From NCBI GenBank assembly GCA_019635015.1, contig JAHCAG010000002.1, forward strand, positions 140,425-204,424: a DNA stretch of 64,000 nt. The letters run 5' to 3'. This DNA is from Burkholderiales bacterium. Lineage in GTDB: Bacteria > Pseudomonadota > Gammaproteobacteria > Burkholderiales > SG8-41. This document shows positions 63,154 to 64,000 of the stretch, one piece after another; positions within the stretch are counted from its first letter, which is position 1, and every line of letters starts with the position of its first letter. Below the pieces are notes generated by a model, which ran no database searches, was not told the DNA's origin, and worked only from the letters and a program-made list of their open reading frames with translations. The position numbers were made by a program, and so were the translations under genes.

Positions 63154-64000
63154 ATGCCCGACGTCCACCCCACCCTGCGCGCCGAACTGTATCCGGAGAC
63201 CGAGCCGTACAACAGCGGCATGCTCACGCTCGACGGCCGCCACCGGATGTACTTCGAGGAGTCCGGCAATCCGCGCGGCGCGCCGGTGGTGTTCCTGCAC
63301 GGCGGGCCTGGTGCCGGCGCCGCAGCCGCGCACCGCCGCTTTTTCGATCCGGCGCATTACCGCATCGTCATTTTCGACCAGCGCGGCGCCGGACGTTCGA
63401 CGCCGCTGGGCGAGATCACCGACAACACGACGCCGCTGCTGGTGGCCGATATCGAGAAACTGCGCAGACAACTGGGCATCGAGCGCTGGCTGGTGTTCGG
63501 CGGCTCCTGGGGCAGCACGCTGGCGCTGGCCTATGCGGAAACGCATCCGGAGTTCGTCACCGAGCTCGTCCTGCGGGGCATCTTCCTGGTCCGTAAGCAG
63601 GAGATCGACTGGTTCTACCAGCGCGGCGCCAGCGCCATCTACCCGGATGCCTGGGAGCATTATCTGAAGGCCATCCCGGCGTCGGAGCACGGCGACCTCG
63701 TCTCGGCTTATCACAAGCGCCTGACGTCCGACGACCCGGCTGTGCGTCTTGCCGCTGCCAAGGCATGGAGCATCTGGGAAGGCAGCACCAGCAAGCTCTA
63801 CACCGATCCGAAGTTCCTCTCACGCTACGCCGCCGACGATTTTGCCGTCGCGTTCGCCCGCATCGAATGCCACTACTTCGTCAACAAGGGCTTCATGCGC
63901 GAAGGTCAGCTGCTCGAAGACGTGCACAAGATCCGGCACATTCCGACCGTGATCGTCCAGGGTCGTTATGACGTCGTCTGTCCGATCGAGTCGGCGTGGG
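63154..64000 (+). CDS. pip: Proline iminopeptidase, N-terminal part
   Basis: This alpha/beta hydrolase (family S33) removes N-terminal proline from peptides. About 282 codons are seen before the window ends. The family HGGPGAG oxyanion loop (49-55), DQRGAGRS (75-82), the nucleophile GGSWGS with S118, and near the end the aspartate loop GRYDVVCP are visible. The expected catalytic histidine lies beyond the window. The ATG at 63154 is the family start (MPDVHPTLRAELYPETEPY). Confidence 0.92.
   Translation, partial: MPDVHPTLRAELYPETEPYNSGMLTLDGRHRMYFEESGNPRGAPVVFLHGGPGAGAAAAHRRFFDPAHYRIVIFDQRGAGRSTPLGEITDNTTPLLVADIEKLRRQLGIERWLVFGGSWGSTLALAYAETHPEFVTELVLRGIFLVRKQEIDWFYQRGASAIYPDAWEHYLKAIPASEHGDLVSAYHKRLTSDDPAVRLAAAKAWSIWEGSTSKLYTDPKFLSRYAADDFAVAFARIECHYFVNKGFMREGQLLEDVHKIRHIPTVIVQGRYDVVCPIESAW

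Overview
The window is about 64 kb of GC-rich DNA from a bacterial chromosome. The gene content points to a betaproteobacterium: four orphan tripartite-tricarboxylate (Bug/TctC) binding proteins, a BktB-type thiolase, a malic enzyme-phosphotransacetylase fusion, an orn / M48 protease / phhB / rsgA / CobD-CbiB-family neighbourhood, greB and hslO. The order (Burkholderiales- or Rhodocyclales-like) cannot be fixed from the sequence alone. I saw no rRNA, tRNA, CRISPR array, transposase or integrase gene.

Layout. 1-4.3 kb: the end of a D-malate/tartrate dehydrogenase gene, then a minus-strand cyanate uptake and detoxification operon (binding protein, permease, ATPase, cyanase). 4.6-15.5 kb: an ArnT/PMT-like membrane glycosyltransferase, hslO, bktB, a GAF-PAS-GAF-GGDEF-EAL protein with a degenerate cyclase motif, a Bug protein, a secreted N-formylglutamate-amidohydrolase-like protein, and an AraC regulator divergent from an MFS transporter. 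15.6-22.4 kb: a TSUP exporter, a small winged-helix-like protein, and a run of CYTH phosphatase, a CYTH-like protein, a DASS transporter, an MgtC protein and a second SLC13/RCK transporter. 22.4-27.3 kb: a LysR-controlled set of sulfatase, Bug protein and enolase-superfamily dehydratase. 27.3-32.7 kb: small regulator, Cache-GGDEF cyclase, GST, M48 lipoprotein and another Bug gene.

32.7-38.6 kb is the most coherent accessory locus. It holds an ECF42-type sigma factor with a TPR-like extension, then three YCII/DGPF proteins, two VOC-fold proteins, two near-identical DUF1428 proteins, a BNR-repeat protein and a MoaD/ThiS-like protein. A TGTCGA-N17-CGAC promoter lies directly in front of the first DGPF gene, and a perfect inverted repeat covers the sigma-factor start.

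38.6-53.9 kb is mostly housekeeping: a K+/H+ antiporter, a yqjDEK-like set, a PAS-GGEEF cyclase, pgi, orn, a CAAX-type protease, phhB, rsgA, greB, patatin, ybaK and a NUDIX hydrolase. Several palindromic intergenic repeats are scattered through it. 54.4-56.5 kb is a visibly AT-richer island with two unrelated HEPN-type (Abi-like) genes separated by an integron attC-like site; this looks like a defence or gene-cassette insertion. From 56.5 kb there is a DUF2200 gene, a TPR protein, fumC, maeB, a fourth Bug gene, an HpxZ/AtzH-like protein and a truncated proline iminopeptidase gene.

A short AT-rich element recurs in at least six intergenic spots, two of them exact 22-nt copies 43 kb apart. No listed feature type explains it.
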